DNA of 64,000 nucleotides from Duganella guangzhouensis. GTDB lineage: Bacteria > Pseudomonadota > Gammaproteobacteria > Burkholderiales > Burkholderiaceae_D. Below, piece by piece: positions 28,101 to 37,295 of this stretch; the first letter of the stretch is position 1, and the number at the start of each line of letters is the position of its first letter. Where the stretch lies: contig NZ_WKJK01000004.1 of assembly GCF_009674535.1 (NCBI RefSeq), forward strand, positions 248,001-312,000. The letters are read 5' to 3'. The notes below the pieces were generated by a model. That model did no database searches. It worked only from the letters and a program-made list of their open reading frames with translations, and was not told the origin of the DNA. Made by a program: the position numbers and the translations under genes.

Positions 28101-28278
28101 GGACAAACCGGTGTTTGTGTATAAACTGATCGCCAAGGGCACGCTGGAAGAGAAGATTCAAGTCTTGCAGCAGAAGAAGTCCGATCTGGCGCAGTCCATC
28201 CTGGCCGAAGGCGAGTCGCAGAAAATGGCGCTCACTCAGGAAGATCTGCAACAAATCTTCGCACCTTTGGTGGAGTAG
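25141..28278 (+). CDS. SNF2-family DEAD/DESH-box helicase, HepA/RapA-like
   Basis: This is a 1045-residue ATP-driven nucleic-acid translocase. A proline/alanine-rich start and about 560 residues of a poorly known N-terminal region precede the motor. Motif I is [14 protein letters not shown] (near residue 601), motif II is [10 protein letters not shown] (near 702), and the C-terminal RecA domain has [20 protein letters not shown] and DRAWRIGQ. The domain layout resembles the bacterial SNF2 proteins with an SNF2-associated region rather than true RapA. It precedes a histidine kinase gene by three bases, so the genes are probably co-transcribed. An ATG at 25150 is an alternative start. Confidence 0.92.
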   Translation: [1045 protein letters not shown]

Positions 28279-28281
28279 GCA

Positions 28282-29421
28282 ATGGGTCAGACGATAGCGG
28301 AACTCCAGGCAGCCTTACAACAATCGCAAGCCAACGAAGCCCGCTACCGGCTGCTACTGGAGCACAGCAGCGAGGTCAGCTGGATGGCCGATTGCGCCAG
28401 CCTGCAGCTGACCTGGCTCAGCCCGGCCGCCGAACGCCAGTTCGGCTACACGCTGGAAACCGCGCAAACGCTGGCCGCCGGCCTGCTGAAGGACTTGCCG
28501 ACGCGGCTGGCGCGCCATGCCGAGGGCGACCTCAGCCGTCGCCGGCTGCTGCGCGAAACCGAGCTGGCGCATGCCGATGGCCAGGTGGTGCCGGTGGAAA
28601 TCGAGTCGACGCTGATCGTCGACGCCGCCGGCCGGGCGCTGAGCGTGATCGGCGTGGTGCGCGACCTCAGCGCGCAGCGCGAGCTGGCGGCGCAGCAGAA
28701 AAAGTTCGCTTCCATGCTGTCGCATGAATTCCGCACCCCGCTGTCGACCATCGATGGCGCCGTGCAGCGGCTGGAAATGACCGGCAGCCACCATGACGAA
28801 GCCACACGCAAGCGCTACCGCAAGATCCAGACTGCGGTCGACCGCATGCTGGCGATGATCGAGGAATACCTGTCGCCGGAGCGCATGGCCAGCGTTGGCC
28901 GCGAGCGCCAGGCCAATGAGGCCAACCCGGCTCAGTTGTTGCAAGCCGCCGCAGAGCAGGCCCGGCAGCGCCGCCCGCAGGTCAGCGTGCGCAGCGTAGG
29001 CTTGCCCTCCGCCATGCGTTGCGATCCGGCCGGCATGCGTCTGTGTCTGGACATTTTGCTGGATAATGCAATAAAGTACACACAGGATAATATTCCGATA
29101 GAATTGATCGGAAGAATTGCATCGGAAGGTGGCATCGAATTGCTGGTGCGCGATCACGGCGCCGGCATCGCGGCGGCGGAGTTGCCGCAAGTGTTCGACA
29201 AAGCCTTCCGGGGGAGTAATGCGGCTGGCGTGCCCGGTTCGGGCCTGGGCTTGTATATGGCGCGCTCCATCGTGGATGTTCACGGCGGAACGGTTACTGC
29301 TCGAAATGTTTCTGAAAGCGGCACGGAATTTCGGATTTGGCTGCCGGTAGCAGCCAATCCCGGGAAAAGCCTTGCGCGAGAGGAAAGCAGCAGTGATAAT
29401 TCCTCGGACGCAAGCTCATAG
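28282..29421 (+). CDS. Cytoplasmic PAS-domain sensor histidine kinase
   Basis: This is a 379-residue kinase with no membrane segment. A short coiled coil leads into a PAS domain (residues 20-130), then HisKA with the phospho-acceptor His148 in MLSHEFRTPLS, and a HATPase domain with LLDNAIKYT (N box), DHGAGI and GSGLGLYMA. The signal must be intracellular or delivered by a partner protein. It follows the SNF2 gene by three bases and precedes its likely response regulator by 50 bases. It ends in a Ser-rich tail. Confidence 0.93.
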   Translation: MGQTIAELQAALQQSQANEARYRLLLEHSSEVSWMADCASLQLTWLSPAAERQFGYTLETAQTLAAGLLKDLPTRLARHAEGDLSRRRLLRETELAHADGQVVPVEIESTLIVDAAGRALSVIGVVRDLSAQRELAAQQKKFASMLSHEFRTPLSTIDGAVQRLEMTGSHHDEATRKRYRKIQTAVDRMLAMIEEYLSPERMASVGRERQANEANPAQLLQAAAEQARQRRPQVSVRSVGLPSAMRCDPAGMRLCLDILLDNAIKYTQDNIPIELIGRIASEGGIELLVRDHGAGIAAAELPQVFDKAFRGSNAAGVPGSGLGLYMARSIVDVHGGTVTARNVSESGTEFRIWLPVAANPGKSLAREESSSDNSSDASS

Positions 29422-29471
29422 CAGGGCGGGCCTGAGCACGCTTGCGTACTAACCGATCGAATGGCGCATCA

Positions 29472-30152
29472 ATGACGCAAATACTCATCGTGGAAGACAA
29501 TCTGGACTACGCCGAGGAGATGGCGGAGTTCCTGACTGAGCTCGAACACGAAGTGCACATCACCAACAACGCCAGCGATATGTGGTCGGCCCTGAGCCAG
29601 GGCAACGTCGGCGTGGTGGTCCTGGACCTCGGCCTGCCGGACGAAGATGGCTTCAATGTCATCCCGCGCATGCGCCAGTTGTATCCGCAAATTGGACTAC
29701 TGGTACTCACCGGCCGCGTGGCGTTCGACAACCGCATCCTCGGCTTGCGCCTGGGCGCGGACCACTATTTGACCAAGCCTATCAAATTCCCGGAATTGGC
29801 GGCGCACATTGAGGCGCTGGACCGCCGCGTCGGCCCGCAGGAAACGGTACCTGTGCCCAGCAAGTGGACGCTGAAGGTCAGCGCCCGCCAGCTGGAGTTG
29901 CAGGGCATGGCGATCACGCTGACCGAGAAAGAGTGCAATTTCCTGCACCTGCTGACCATCAACACCCGGCCAGTGCCGCGCCAGGTGATCGTGGCCGGCA
30001 TCGGCGGCGACGATCCGGATGCCGGCCGCCGGGTCGACATGCTGGTCTACCGCCTGCGCAAAAAGGCGCGCACCGGCCTGGGCCAGGATCTGCCGCTGCG
30101 CAGCGCCTACGGCGAGGGCTACAGCCTGTCGGCCAGCTTCAATCTTTCCTAA
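29472..30152 (+). CDS. OmpR-type response regulator
   Basis: This is a 226-residue transcription factor. The receiver domain has acidic residues at the start (IVEDN), phospho-acceptor Asp52 in VVLDLGLPDEDG and the conserved Lys in YLTKPI. The C-terminal winged helix (LTEKECNFLHLL, then VDMLVYRLRKK and YGEGYSLS) binds DNA. It is the likely partner of the upstream PAS kinase. An upstream GTG or TTG start is possible, but the ATG at 29472 aligns with receiver domains. Confidence 0.93.
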   Translation: MTQILIVEDNLDYAEEMAEFLTELEHEVHITNNASDMWSALSQGNVGVVVLDLGLPDEDGFNVIPRMRQLYPQIGLLVLTGRVAFDNRILGLRLGADHYLTKPIKFPELAAHIEALDRRVGPQETVPVPSKWTLKVSARQLELQGMAITLTEKECNFLHLLTINTRPVPRQVIVAGIGGDDPDAGRRVDMLVYRLRKKARTGLGQDLPLRSAYGEGYSLSASFNLS

Positions 30153-30155
30153 ATA

Positions 30156-30165
30156 GGGACAGAGT
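30156..30165 (+). repeat. Left terminal repeat of the RAYT element
   Basis: GGGACAGAGT lies just after the response regulator stop and is exactly inverted at 30924-30933 after the transposase gene. The 10-base pair brackets the transposase and defines the probable element limits. Confidence 0.65.
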
Positions 30166-30216
30166 CGGGCGGCAAGGGGTAGAATCGGGTTTCCGATCTA
30201 CCCTTTTATTATTTGT

Positions 30217-30918
30217 ATGGCCCGCCTGCCCCGCTTAATCGTTCCCAACCAGCCGCACCACGTCATTCAGACCGGCGCCAATAATCAGGACGTGTTCCTG
30301 CACGCCGACGACTACAAGGCTTTCCTCGACTGGCTGCGCACCGCCGCCAGAACCTACAAGGTGGCGATCCATGCCTATTGCCTGATGCCCAACCACCTGC
30401 ACCTGCTGGTCACGCCGTCCGACGACGTCGGCCTGGGCCAGATGATGCAATGGGTAGGCCGCTATTACGTGCCCTATTTCAATCAAAAGTATTCCCGCAC
30501 GGGAACTTTGTGGAACGGACGCTACAAAACCTCGCTGATCGATGCGGACGAATATTTCATGCTATGCAGCCGATATATCGAATTTAATCCGGTTCGCAAC
30601 GGTCTGGTGGCACGGGCGGAAGATTATCCATGGTCCAGCTATTGCCACCATGCCGGCATCCGCCCGGACGGCCTGGTGACCGACCACGCCAAAGTCTGGG
30701 AGCTGGGTAACACGCCATTCCAGCGCGAGGCGGCCTATACGGCGATCTCCGAGCCAGCCCTGAGTGCAGAGCAGCTGGACGTGGTCAGCAAGGCGCTGCT
30801 CAAGGGCTGGCCGTTGGGTTCGGACAAGTTCAAAACCGCGCTGCAAAACAAGGTCAAGCGCCAGGTATTGCCGGCCAAGCGCGGCCGGCCATTCAAAACC
30901 AAGCCCGAAACAACTTAG
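30217..30918 (+). CDS. REP-associated tyrosine transposase (RAYT)
   Basis: This is a 233-residue HUH nuclease of the IS200-like Y1 family, group RAYT. The metal-binding motif HLH is at residues 60-62 (CLMPNHLHLLV). The catalytic Tyr is probably in SRYIEFNPVRNGLV, which matches the RAYT hallmark. RAYTs are usually single-copy, vertically inherited genes that act on REP palindromes rather than free insertion sequences. GGGACAGAGT repeats flank the gene. It separates the two-component genes from gltB. Confidence 0.9.
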   Translation: MARLPRLIVPNQPHHVIQTGANNQDVFLHADDYKAFLDWLRTAARTYKVAIHAYCLMPNHLHLLVTPSDDVGLGQMMQWVGRYYVPYFNQKYSRTGTLWNGRYKTSLIDADEYFMLCSRYIEFNPVRNGLVARAEDYPWSSYCHHAGIRPDGLVTDHAKVWELGNTPFQREAAYTAISEPALSAEQLDVVSKALLKGWPLGSDKFKTALQNKVKRQVLPAKRGRPFKTKPETT

Positions 30919-30923
30919 TTTTA

Positions 30924-30981
30924 ACTCTGTCCCCAATTAAAAAAATAAGCTTCTGAGGAAATTTTAATTCGACTCCGACCC
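30924..30981. repeat. Right terminal repeat of the RAYT element and a diverged copy
   Basis: ACTCTGTCCC (30924-30933) is the exact inverse of the left repeat. A second, diverged unit, ACTCCGACCC, follows at 30972-30981 within similar AATT-rich context. This suggests a REP doublet remaining downstream of the transposase. Confidence 0.6.
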
Positions 30982-30993
30982 TAATTGTTATGC

Positions 30994-31022
30994 TTGAGGT
31001 TTACGCTGCGTTGCACTAACCT
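30994..31022 (+). promoter_or_regulatory. Probable gltBD promoter
   Basis: TTGAGG (30994-30999) and TAACCT (31017-31022) are 17 bases apart, about 33 bases before the gltB start. CTGGAG at 31042-31047 supplies the ribosome site. The -10 box is weak, which would fit activator dependence. Confidence 0.45.
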
Positions 31023-31055
31023 TAGCCTTCGAGCCAATAAGTCTGGAGTTTAGCC

Positions 31056-34000
31056 ATGAAAGCGCAAGGTCTTTACGATCCGTCCAATGAACACGATGCC
31101 TGCGGCGTCGGTTTCGTCGCCCACATCAAGGGCAACAAGAGCCATTCGATTGTGGAACAGGGTCTGCTGATCTTGAAGAATCTGGACCACCGGGGTGCGG
31201 TGGGTGCCGATCCGCTGATGGGCGACGGCGCCGGTATCCTGATCCAGATCCCGGACCAGTACTACCGCGATGAAATGGCTAAACAAGGCGTGGAACTGCC
31301 GCCGCCAGGCGAATACGGCGTCGGCATGGTGTTCTTGCCGAAAGAAAACGCGTCGCGCATCGCTTGCGAACAGGAAATCGAGCGCGCCGTGCGCGCCGAA
31401 GGCCAGATCGTGCTGGGCTGGCGCAATGTGCCGGTCGACCTCGACATGCCGATGTCGCCGACCGTGCGCGCCAAAGAGCCGGTGATCCGCCAGATCTTCA
31501 TCGGCCGTGGCGCCGACATCATGGTGACCGACGCGCTGGAACGCAAACTGTACGTGATCCGCAAATCGTCCGGCCACGCCATCCAGGCGCTGAAACTGAT
31601 CCACGGCAAAGAATTCTTCGTGGCCTCGCTGTCGGCCCGTACCATCGTCTACAAGGGTCTGCTGCTGGCCGACCAGGTCGGTGTGTACTATAAAGACCTG
31701 CAAGACGCGCGCTGCATCTCGGCGCTGGCGCTGGTGCACCAACGTTTCTCGACCAACACCTTCCCGGAATGGCCGCTGGCTCACCCGTACCGCCTGCTGG
31801 CGCACAACGGCGAGATCAACACCGTGCGCGGCAACTTCAACTGGATGCGCGCCCGTGAAGGCGTGATGAAATCGGCTGTGCTGGGTGAAGACCTGCAAAA
31901 GCTGTTCCCGCTGATCTATGAAGGCCAGTCGGACACCGCCTGCTTCGACAACGCGCTGGAACTGCTGCTGATGGCAGGCTATCCGATCGCCCAGGCGATG
32001 ATGATGATGGTGCCGGAAGCGTGGGAAAACCATGGCACCATGGACGACAACCGCCGCGCCTTCTACGAATACCACGCCGCCATGATGGAGCCATGGGATG
32101 GCCCGGCCGCGCTGGCCTTCACCGACGGCCGCTACATCGGCGGCACGCTGGACCGTAACGGCCTGCGTCCAGCCCGTTACATCGTGACCGACGACGACCT
32201 GGTGGTGATGGCCTCGGAATCCGGCGTGCTGCCGATTCCCGAGTCGAAAATCATCCAGAAATGGCGTCTGCAGCCAGGCAAGATGTTCCTGATCGACCTC
32301 GAAGCCGGCCGCATCATCGACGACAAAGAGCTGAAAGACACCTACGCCAACGCCAAGCCGTACAAGGCATGGATTAACGCCGTCCGTATCAAGCTGAATG
32401 AAATCAAGCTGAGCGAAAGCCAGCTGGCGCACAACCGCGCCAAGGACAAGGCCGCCCCTGGCGAGAAAGCCGTACCTTCGCTGCTGGACCGCCAGCAAGC
32501 CTTCGGCTACACCCAGGAAGACCTGAAATTCCTGATGGCGCCGATGGCCGCCGCCGGCGAAGAAGCCACCGGCTCGATGGGCAATGACTCGCCGCTGGCC
32601 GTCATGTCCAACAAGCTGAAGCCGCTGTACTCGTACTTCAAACAGCTGTTCGCCCAGGTGACCAACCCACCGATCGACCCGATCCGCGAAGCGATGGTGA
32701 TGTCGCTGGTGTCGTTCATCGGTCCTAAGCCTAACCTGCTGGACACCAACAACGTCAACCCGCCGATGCGCCTTGAAGTGTCGCAGCCTATCCTGGGCTT
32801 CGACGACATGGAGCGTCTGCGCAACATCGGCCAGCACACCGGCGGCAAGTTCAAGTCGTACGAACTGAACATCTGCTACCCGCTGGCCTGGGGCAAGGAA
32901 GGCGTCGAAGCCTGCCTGGCGTCGCTGTGCGCGGAAGCGGTGGACGCGGTCAAATCCGGCCACAACATCCTGATCGTGTCGGACCGCTCGGTTGGTCCTG
33001 AGCGCGTTGCGATCCCGGCTCTGCTGGCGACCTCGACCATCCACCAGCACCTGGTCAGCAAAGGCCTGCGCGCCTCGACCGGTCTGGTGGTCGAAACCGG
33101 CTCGGCCCGCGAAACCCACCACTTCGCGCTGCTGGCTGGCTACGGCGCGGAAGCGATCCACCCCTACCTGGCGATGGAAACCCTGGCCGAAATGGCGCAA
33201 GGCATGCCGGGCGACCTGTCGGCTGAAAAAGCGATCTACAACTTCACCAAGGCCATCGGCAAGGGCCTGATGAAGGTGATGTCGAAGATGGGCATCTCGA
33301 CCTATATGTCGTACTGCGGCGCGCAGATCTTTGAAGCGGTCGGCCTGAACAAGTCGCTGGTCAACAAATACTTCCGTGGCACCGCGTCCAATGTAGAAGG
33401 CATCGGTGTGTTTGAAGTGGCGGAAGAAGCGCTGCGCCTGCACAACCTGGCTTTCGGCAACGATCCGGTCCTGGCCAACCACCTGGACGCCGGCGGCGAA
33501 TACGCCTTCCGTGTCCGTGGCGAAGACCACCTGTGGACCCCGGACGCGATCGCCAAGCTGCAACACTCGACCCGCGCCAACAATTTCTCCAGCTATAAAG
33601 AGTACGCGCAGATCATCAACGACCAGAGCAAGCGTCACCTGACGCTGCGCGGCCTGTTCGAGTTCAAGATCGATCCGACCAAGGCGATTCCGCTGGAAGA
33701 AGTGGAACCGGCGAAAGAGATCGTCAAGCGTTTCGCGACCGGCGCGATGTCCATGGGTTCGATCTCGACCGAAGCCCACGCCACGCTGGCGGTGGCCATG
33801 AACCGTATCGGCGGCAAGTCGAACACCGGTGAAGGTGGCGAAGATCCATCGCGCTACACCATGGAGCTGAAAGGCATCAAGATCAAGCAGGGCCAGACCA
33901 TGGCTTCGGTCATGGGCAAAGAGCAAATGGTGGTCGACATTCCGCTGCAGGAAGGCGACTCGCTGCGCTCGCGCATCAAGCAGGTGGCGTCCGGCCGTTT

Positions 34001-35780
34001 CGGCGTGACCGCTGCTTACCTGAACTCGGCTGACCAGATCCAGATCAAGATGGCCCAGGGTGCAAAACCTGGCGAAGGCGGTCAGCTGCCTGGCCACAAA
34101 GTGTCGGAATACATCGCCACGCTGCGCTTCTCGGTGCCGGGCGTGGGCCTGATTTCGCCGCCGCCGCACCACGATATCTACTCGATTGAAGATCTGGCGC
34201 AGCTGATCCACGATCTGAAAAACGCTAACCCGCGCGCTTCGATCTCGGTCAAGCTGGTGTCGGAAGTCGGTATCGGCACCGTGGCCGCTGGCGTCACCAA
34301 GGCCAAGGCCGACCACGTGGTGGTCGCAGGCCATGACGGCGGCACCGGCGCTTCGCCGCTGTCCTCGGTCAAGCACGCCGGCACCCCTTGGGAGCTGGGC
34401 CTGGCTGAAACCCAGCAAACGCTGGTGCTGAACGGTCTGCGTAGCCGTATCCGCGTCCAGGCCGACGGCCAGATGCGTACCGGCCGCGACGTGGTGATCG
34501 CCGCCATGCTGGGCGCCGACGAAATCGGCTTCGCCACCGCACCGCTGGTGGTCGAGGGCTGCATCATGATGCGCAAATGCCACCTGAACACCTGCCCGGT
34601 TGGCGTTGCCACCCAGGATCCGGTGCTGCGTGCCAAGTTCTCGGGCAAGCCTGAGTATGTCGTGAACTACTTCTTCTTCGTTGCCGAAGAAGCGCGTCAA
34701 CTGATGGCGCAGCTGGGCATCCGCACCTATGACGAACTGATCGGCCGGGTCGACCTGCTGGACAAATCCAAGGCGATCTCGCACTGGAAAGCGCAAGGTC
34801 TGGACTTCAGCAACATCTTCTACCAGCCGGAAGTGCCGAATGGCGATGACATCTATCACACCATGGAGCAGGACCACGGCCTGGACAAGGCGCTCGATCA
34901 CAAGCTGATCGCGCAAGCCAAAGCCGCGCTGGAAAAAGGCGAGCGCGTCTCGTTCATCTCGCCGGTGAAGAACTTGAACCGTACCGTCGGCACCATGCTG
35001 TCGGGCGAAGTGGCCAAGCGTTACGGTCACGCCGGTCTGCCGGACGACACCATTCACATCCAGCTGCAAGGCACGGCTGGCCAGTCGGCCTGCGCCTTCC
35101 TGGCGCACGGCATCACCATCGACCTGGTCGGTGAGGGTAACGACTATGTCGGCAAGGGCTTGTCGGGCGGCCGCATCATCGTGCGTCCGAACACCGAGTT
35201 CCGTGGCTGGGCGGTGAACAACATCATCATCGGTAACACCGTGCTGTACGGCGCGATTTCTGGTGAAGCCTTCTTCAACGGCGTGGCCGGCGAGCGTTTC
35301 GCGGTGCGTAACTCGGGCGCCACCACCATCGTTGAAGGCACCGGCGACCACGGTTGCGAATACATGACCGGCGGCACCGTGGTGGTGCTGGGCCACACCG
35401 GCCGTAACTTCGCGGCCGGTATGTCGGGTGGTATCGCTTACGTCTACGATCCGGACGGCGATTTCGAATCGCGCTGCAACACCGCCATGGTGGCGCTGGA
35501 GCCGGTGCTGACCGCCAAGGAACAGGCCGCACAAAGCGAAACCTGGCACATCCAGCACAAAGATATCGGCCGCGAGGCCGACGAAGTGATCCTGAAGCGT
35601 CTGATTGAGCGTCACTTCAAGCACACCGGCAGCACGCGCGCGCGCCTGTTGCTGGACAACTGGGCCGACAGCCGCGCCAAGTTCGTCAAAGTATTCCCAA
35701 GCGAATACAAACGCGCCCTGGCCGAAATGGCCGAAGACGTGGCGAACGAAGCCGCATCCGCTCAACCAGTTGCTGCTTAA
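31056..35780 (+). CDS. gltB: Glutamate synthase (NADPH) large subunit
   Basis: This is the 1574-residue alpha subunit of bacterial GOGAT, making two glutamates from glutamine and 2-oxoglutarate. A 15-residue propeptide precedes the N-terminal nucleophile Cys16 in [10 protein letters not shown] (glutaminase domain). The FMN-binding synthase domain follows ([10 protein letters not shown], later [19 protein letters not shown]). The iron-sulfur cysteines are in [16 protein letters not shown], and the C-terminal GXGXG beta-helix ends the protein. gltD follows 33 bases later. Confidence 0.97.
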   Translation: MKAQGLYDPSNEHDACGVGFVAHIKGNKSHSIVEQGLLILKNLDHRGAVGADPLMGDGAGILIQIPDQYYRDEMAKQGVELPPPGEYGVGMVFLPKENASRIACEQEIERAVRAEGQIVLGWRNVPVDLDMPMSPTVRAKEPVIRQIFIGRGADIMVTDALERKLYVIRKSSGHAIQALKLIHGKEFFVASLSARTIVYKGLLLADQVGVYYKDLQDARCISALALVHQRFSTNTFPEWPLAHPYRLLAHNGEINTVRGNFNWMRAREGVMKSAVLGEDLQKLFPLIYEGQSDTACFDNALELLLMAGYPIAQAMMMMVPEAWENHGTMDDNRRAFYEYHAAMMEPWDGPAALAFTDGRYIGGTLDRNGLRPARYIVTDDDLVVMASESGVLPIPESKIIQKWRLQPGKMFLIDLEAGRIIDDKELKDTYANAKPYKAWINAVRIKLNEIKLSESQLAHNRAKDKAAPGEKAVPSLLDRQQAFGYTQEDLKFLMAPMAAAGEEATGSMGNDSPLAVMSNKLKPLYSYFKQLFAQVTNPPIDPIREAMVMSLVSFIGPKPNLLDTNNVNPPMRLEVSQPILGFDDMERLRNIGQHTGGKFKSYELNICYPLAWGKEGVEACLASLCAEAVDAVKSGHNILIVSDRSVGPERVAIPALLATSTIHQHLVSKGLRASTGLVVETGSARETHHFALLAGYGAEAIHPYLAMETLAEMAQGMPGDLSAEKAIYNFTKAIGKGLMKVMSKMGISTYMSYCGAQIFEAVGLNKSLVNKYFRGTASNVEGIGVFEVAEEALRLHNLAFGNDPVLANHLDAGGEYAFRVRGEDHLWTPDAIAKLQHSTRANNFSSYKEYAQIINDQSKRHLTLRGLFEFKIDPTKAIPLEEVEPAKEIVKRFATGAMSMGSISTEAHATLAVAMNRIGGKSNTGEGGEDPSRYTMELKGIKIKQGQTMASVMGKEQMVVDIPLQEGDSLRSRIKQVASGRFGVTAAYLNSADQIQIKMAQGAKPGEGGQLPGHKVSEYIATLRFSVPGVGLISPPPHHDIYSIEDLAQLIHDLKNANPRASISVKLVSEVGIGTVAAGVTKAKADHVVVAGHDGGTGASPLSSVKHAGTPWELGLAETQQTLVLNGLRSRIRVQADGQMRTGRDVVIAAMLGADEIGFATAPLVVEGCIMMRKCHLNTCPVGVATQDPVLRAKFSGKPEYVVNYFFFVAEEARQLMAQLGIRTYDELIGRVDLLDKSKAISHWKAQGLDFSNIFYQPEVPNGDDIYHTMEQDHGLDKALDHKLIAQAKAALEKGERVSFISPVKNLNRTVGTMLSGEVAKRYGHAGLPDDTIHIQLQGTAGQSACAFLAHGITIDLVGEGNDYVGKGLSGGRIIVRPNTEFRGWAVNNIIIGNTVLYGAISGEAFFNGVAGERFAVRNSGATTIVEGTGDHGCEYMTGGTVVVLGHTGRNFAAGMSGGIAYVYDPDGDFESRCNTAMVALEPVLTAKEQAAQSETWHIQHKDIGREADEVILKRLIERHFKHTGSTRARLLLDNWADSRAKFVKVFPSEYKRALAEMAEDVANEAASAQPVAA

Positions 35781-35813
35781 GTCAGCGTTACAAGATTACG
35801 AAGGAAAAATATC

Positions 35814-37277
35814 GTGGGTAAAATCACCGGTTTCATGGAATTCCAGCGTCAGGAAGAAGGCTATCTGCCGCCAGCGACGCGCCTGAAAAACTACGCCGAA
35901 TTCGTCATTCCACTGACCAACGAGCAAGCCAAAATCCAGGGCGCGCGCTGCATGGATTGCGGCATCCCGTTCTGCAACAACGGCTGCCCGGTCAACAACA
36001 TCATCCCGGACTGGAACGACCTGGTGTTCCGTGGTAACTACCGCGAAGCGCTGGACACCCTGCACTCGACCAACAACTTCCCGGAATTCACCGGCCGCAT
36101 CTGCCCGGCGCCGTGCGAAGCCGCCTGTACCCTGGGCATCAGCGAAGATCCGGTCGGCATCAAGTCGATCGAACACAAGATCATCGACGAAGGCTGGGAA
36201 CACGGCTGGGTGGTGCCGCAACCGGCGGCCAAACAGACCGGCAAGAAAGTCGCCGTGGTCGGTTCCGGTCCTGCCGGCCTGGCAGCGGCCCAGCAGCTGG
36301 CGCGCGCCGGCCACGCCGTGACCGTGTTTGAAAAATCCGACCGCGTCGGCGGCCTGCTGCGCTACGGCATTCCAGACTTCAAGATGGAAAAGTCGCACAT
36401 CGACCGTCGCGTCAAGCAGATGGAAGCCGAAGGCGTGACCTTCCGCACCTCGGTGCTGATCGGCAAGGACTTCCCGGCCAACGTCAACAACTGGGCCAAG
36501 GAAACCATCTTCCCTGAAGATCTGCAGAAAGACTTCGATGCAGTCGTTCTGGCCGGCGGCGCGGAAGCTCCGCGCGACCTGCCGGTGCCAGGCCGCGAGC
36601 TGAAAGGCGTGCACTTCGCCATGGACTTCCTGCCACAGCAAAACAAGATCAACGCCGGCGACAAGGTGAAAGATCAGATCAAAGCCAGCGGCAAGCACGT
36701 GGTGGTGATCGGCGGCGGCGACACCGGTTCCGACTGCGTCGGTACCTCGAACCGTCAGGGCGCGGCTTCGGTGACCCAGTTCGAACTGATGCCTATGCCA
36801 CCGGAGCAAGAGAACAAGCCGCTGGTGTGGCCATACTGGCCGACCAAGCTGCGTACCTCGTCGTCGCACGAAGAAGGTTGCGAGCGCGACTGGGCGGTCG
36901 CCACCAAGCGTCTGGAAGGCAAGGGCGGCAAGGTTGAGAAACTGATCGCCTGCCGCGTCGAGTGGAAAGACGGCAAGATGGCCGAAGTGCCGAACTCGGA
37001 ATTCGAAATGAAGGCCGACCTGGTGTTCCTGGCCATGGGCTTCGTGTCGCCGGTCGCCAACATCCTGGACGCGTTCTCGGTTGACAAAGATGCACGCGGC
37101 AACGCCAAGGCCACGACCGATGGCGAAGGCTGCTACAAAACTTCCATCCCTAAAGTATTTGCCGCCGGCGACATGCGCCGCGGCCAGTCGCTGGTGGTAT
37201 GGGCGATCCGCGAAGGCCGCCAGTGCGCCCGCGCGGTCGATGAGTTCCTGATGGGTAGTTCCGAGCTGCCACGCTAA
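35814..37277 (+). CDS. gltD: Glutamate synthase (NADPH) small subunit
   Basis: This is the 487-residue beta subunit, which passes electrons from NADPH through FAD to GltB. N-terminal cysteine clusters [17 protein letters not shown] and [12 protein letters not shown] bind [4Fe-4S] centres. [18 protein letters not shown] binds FAD and [15 protein letters not shown] binds NADPH. The start is a GTG preceded by GAAGGA at good distance. It ends 18 bases before the convergent efflux gene. Confidence 0.97.
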   Translation: MGKITGFMEFQRQEEGYLPPATRLKNYAEFVIPLTNEQAKIQGARCMDCGIPFCNNGCPVNNIIPDWNDLVFRGNYREALDTLHSTNNFPEFTGRICPAPCEAACTLGISEDPVGIKSIEHKIIDEGWEHGWVVPQPAAKQTGKKVAVVGSGPAGLAAAQQLARAGHAVTVFEKSDRVGGLLRYGIPDFKMEKSHIDRRVKQMEAEGVTFRTSVLIGKDFPANVNNWAKETIFPEDLQKDFDAVVLAGGAEAPRDLPVPGRELKGVHFAMDFLPQQNKINAGDKVKDQIKASGKHVVVIGGGDTGSDCVGTSNRQGAASVTQFELMPMPPEQENKPLVWPYWPTKLRTSSSHEEGCERDWAVATKRLEGKGGKVEKLIACRVEWKDGKMAEVPNSEFEMKADLVFLAMGFVSPVANILDAFSVDKDARGNAKATTDGEGCYKTSIPKVFAAGDMRRGQSLVVWAIREGRQCARAVDEFLMGSSELPR

Positions 37278-37295
37278 GCGGCGCGCCGGTTCACC

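Noticed and set aside
31050..35765. A 1571-codon open frame antisense to gltB
   Set aside because: gltB is unmistakable along its full length. The antisense frame is open only because of high-GC codon bias; its protein is low-complexity, rich in His, Gln, Arg and Val, with no known domain.
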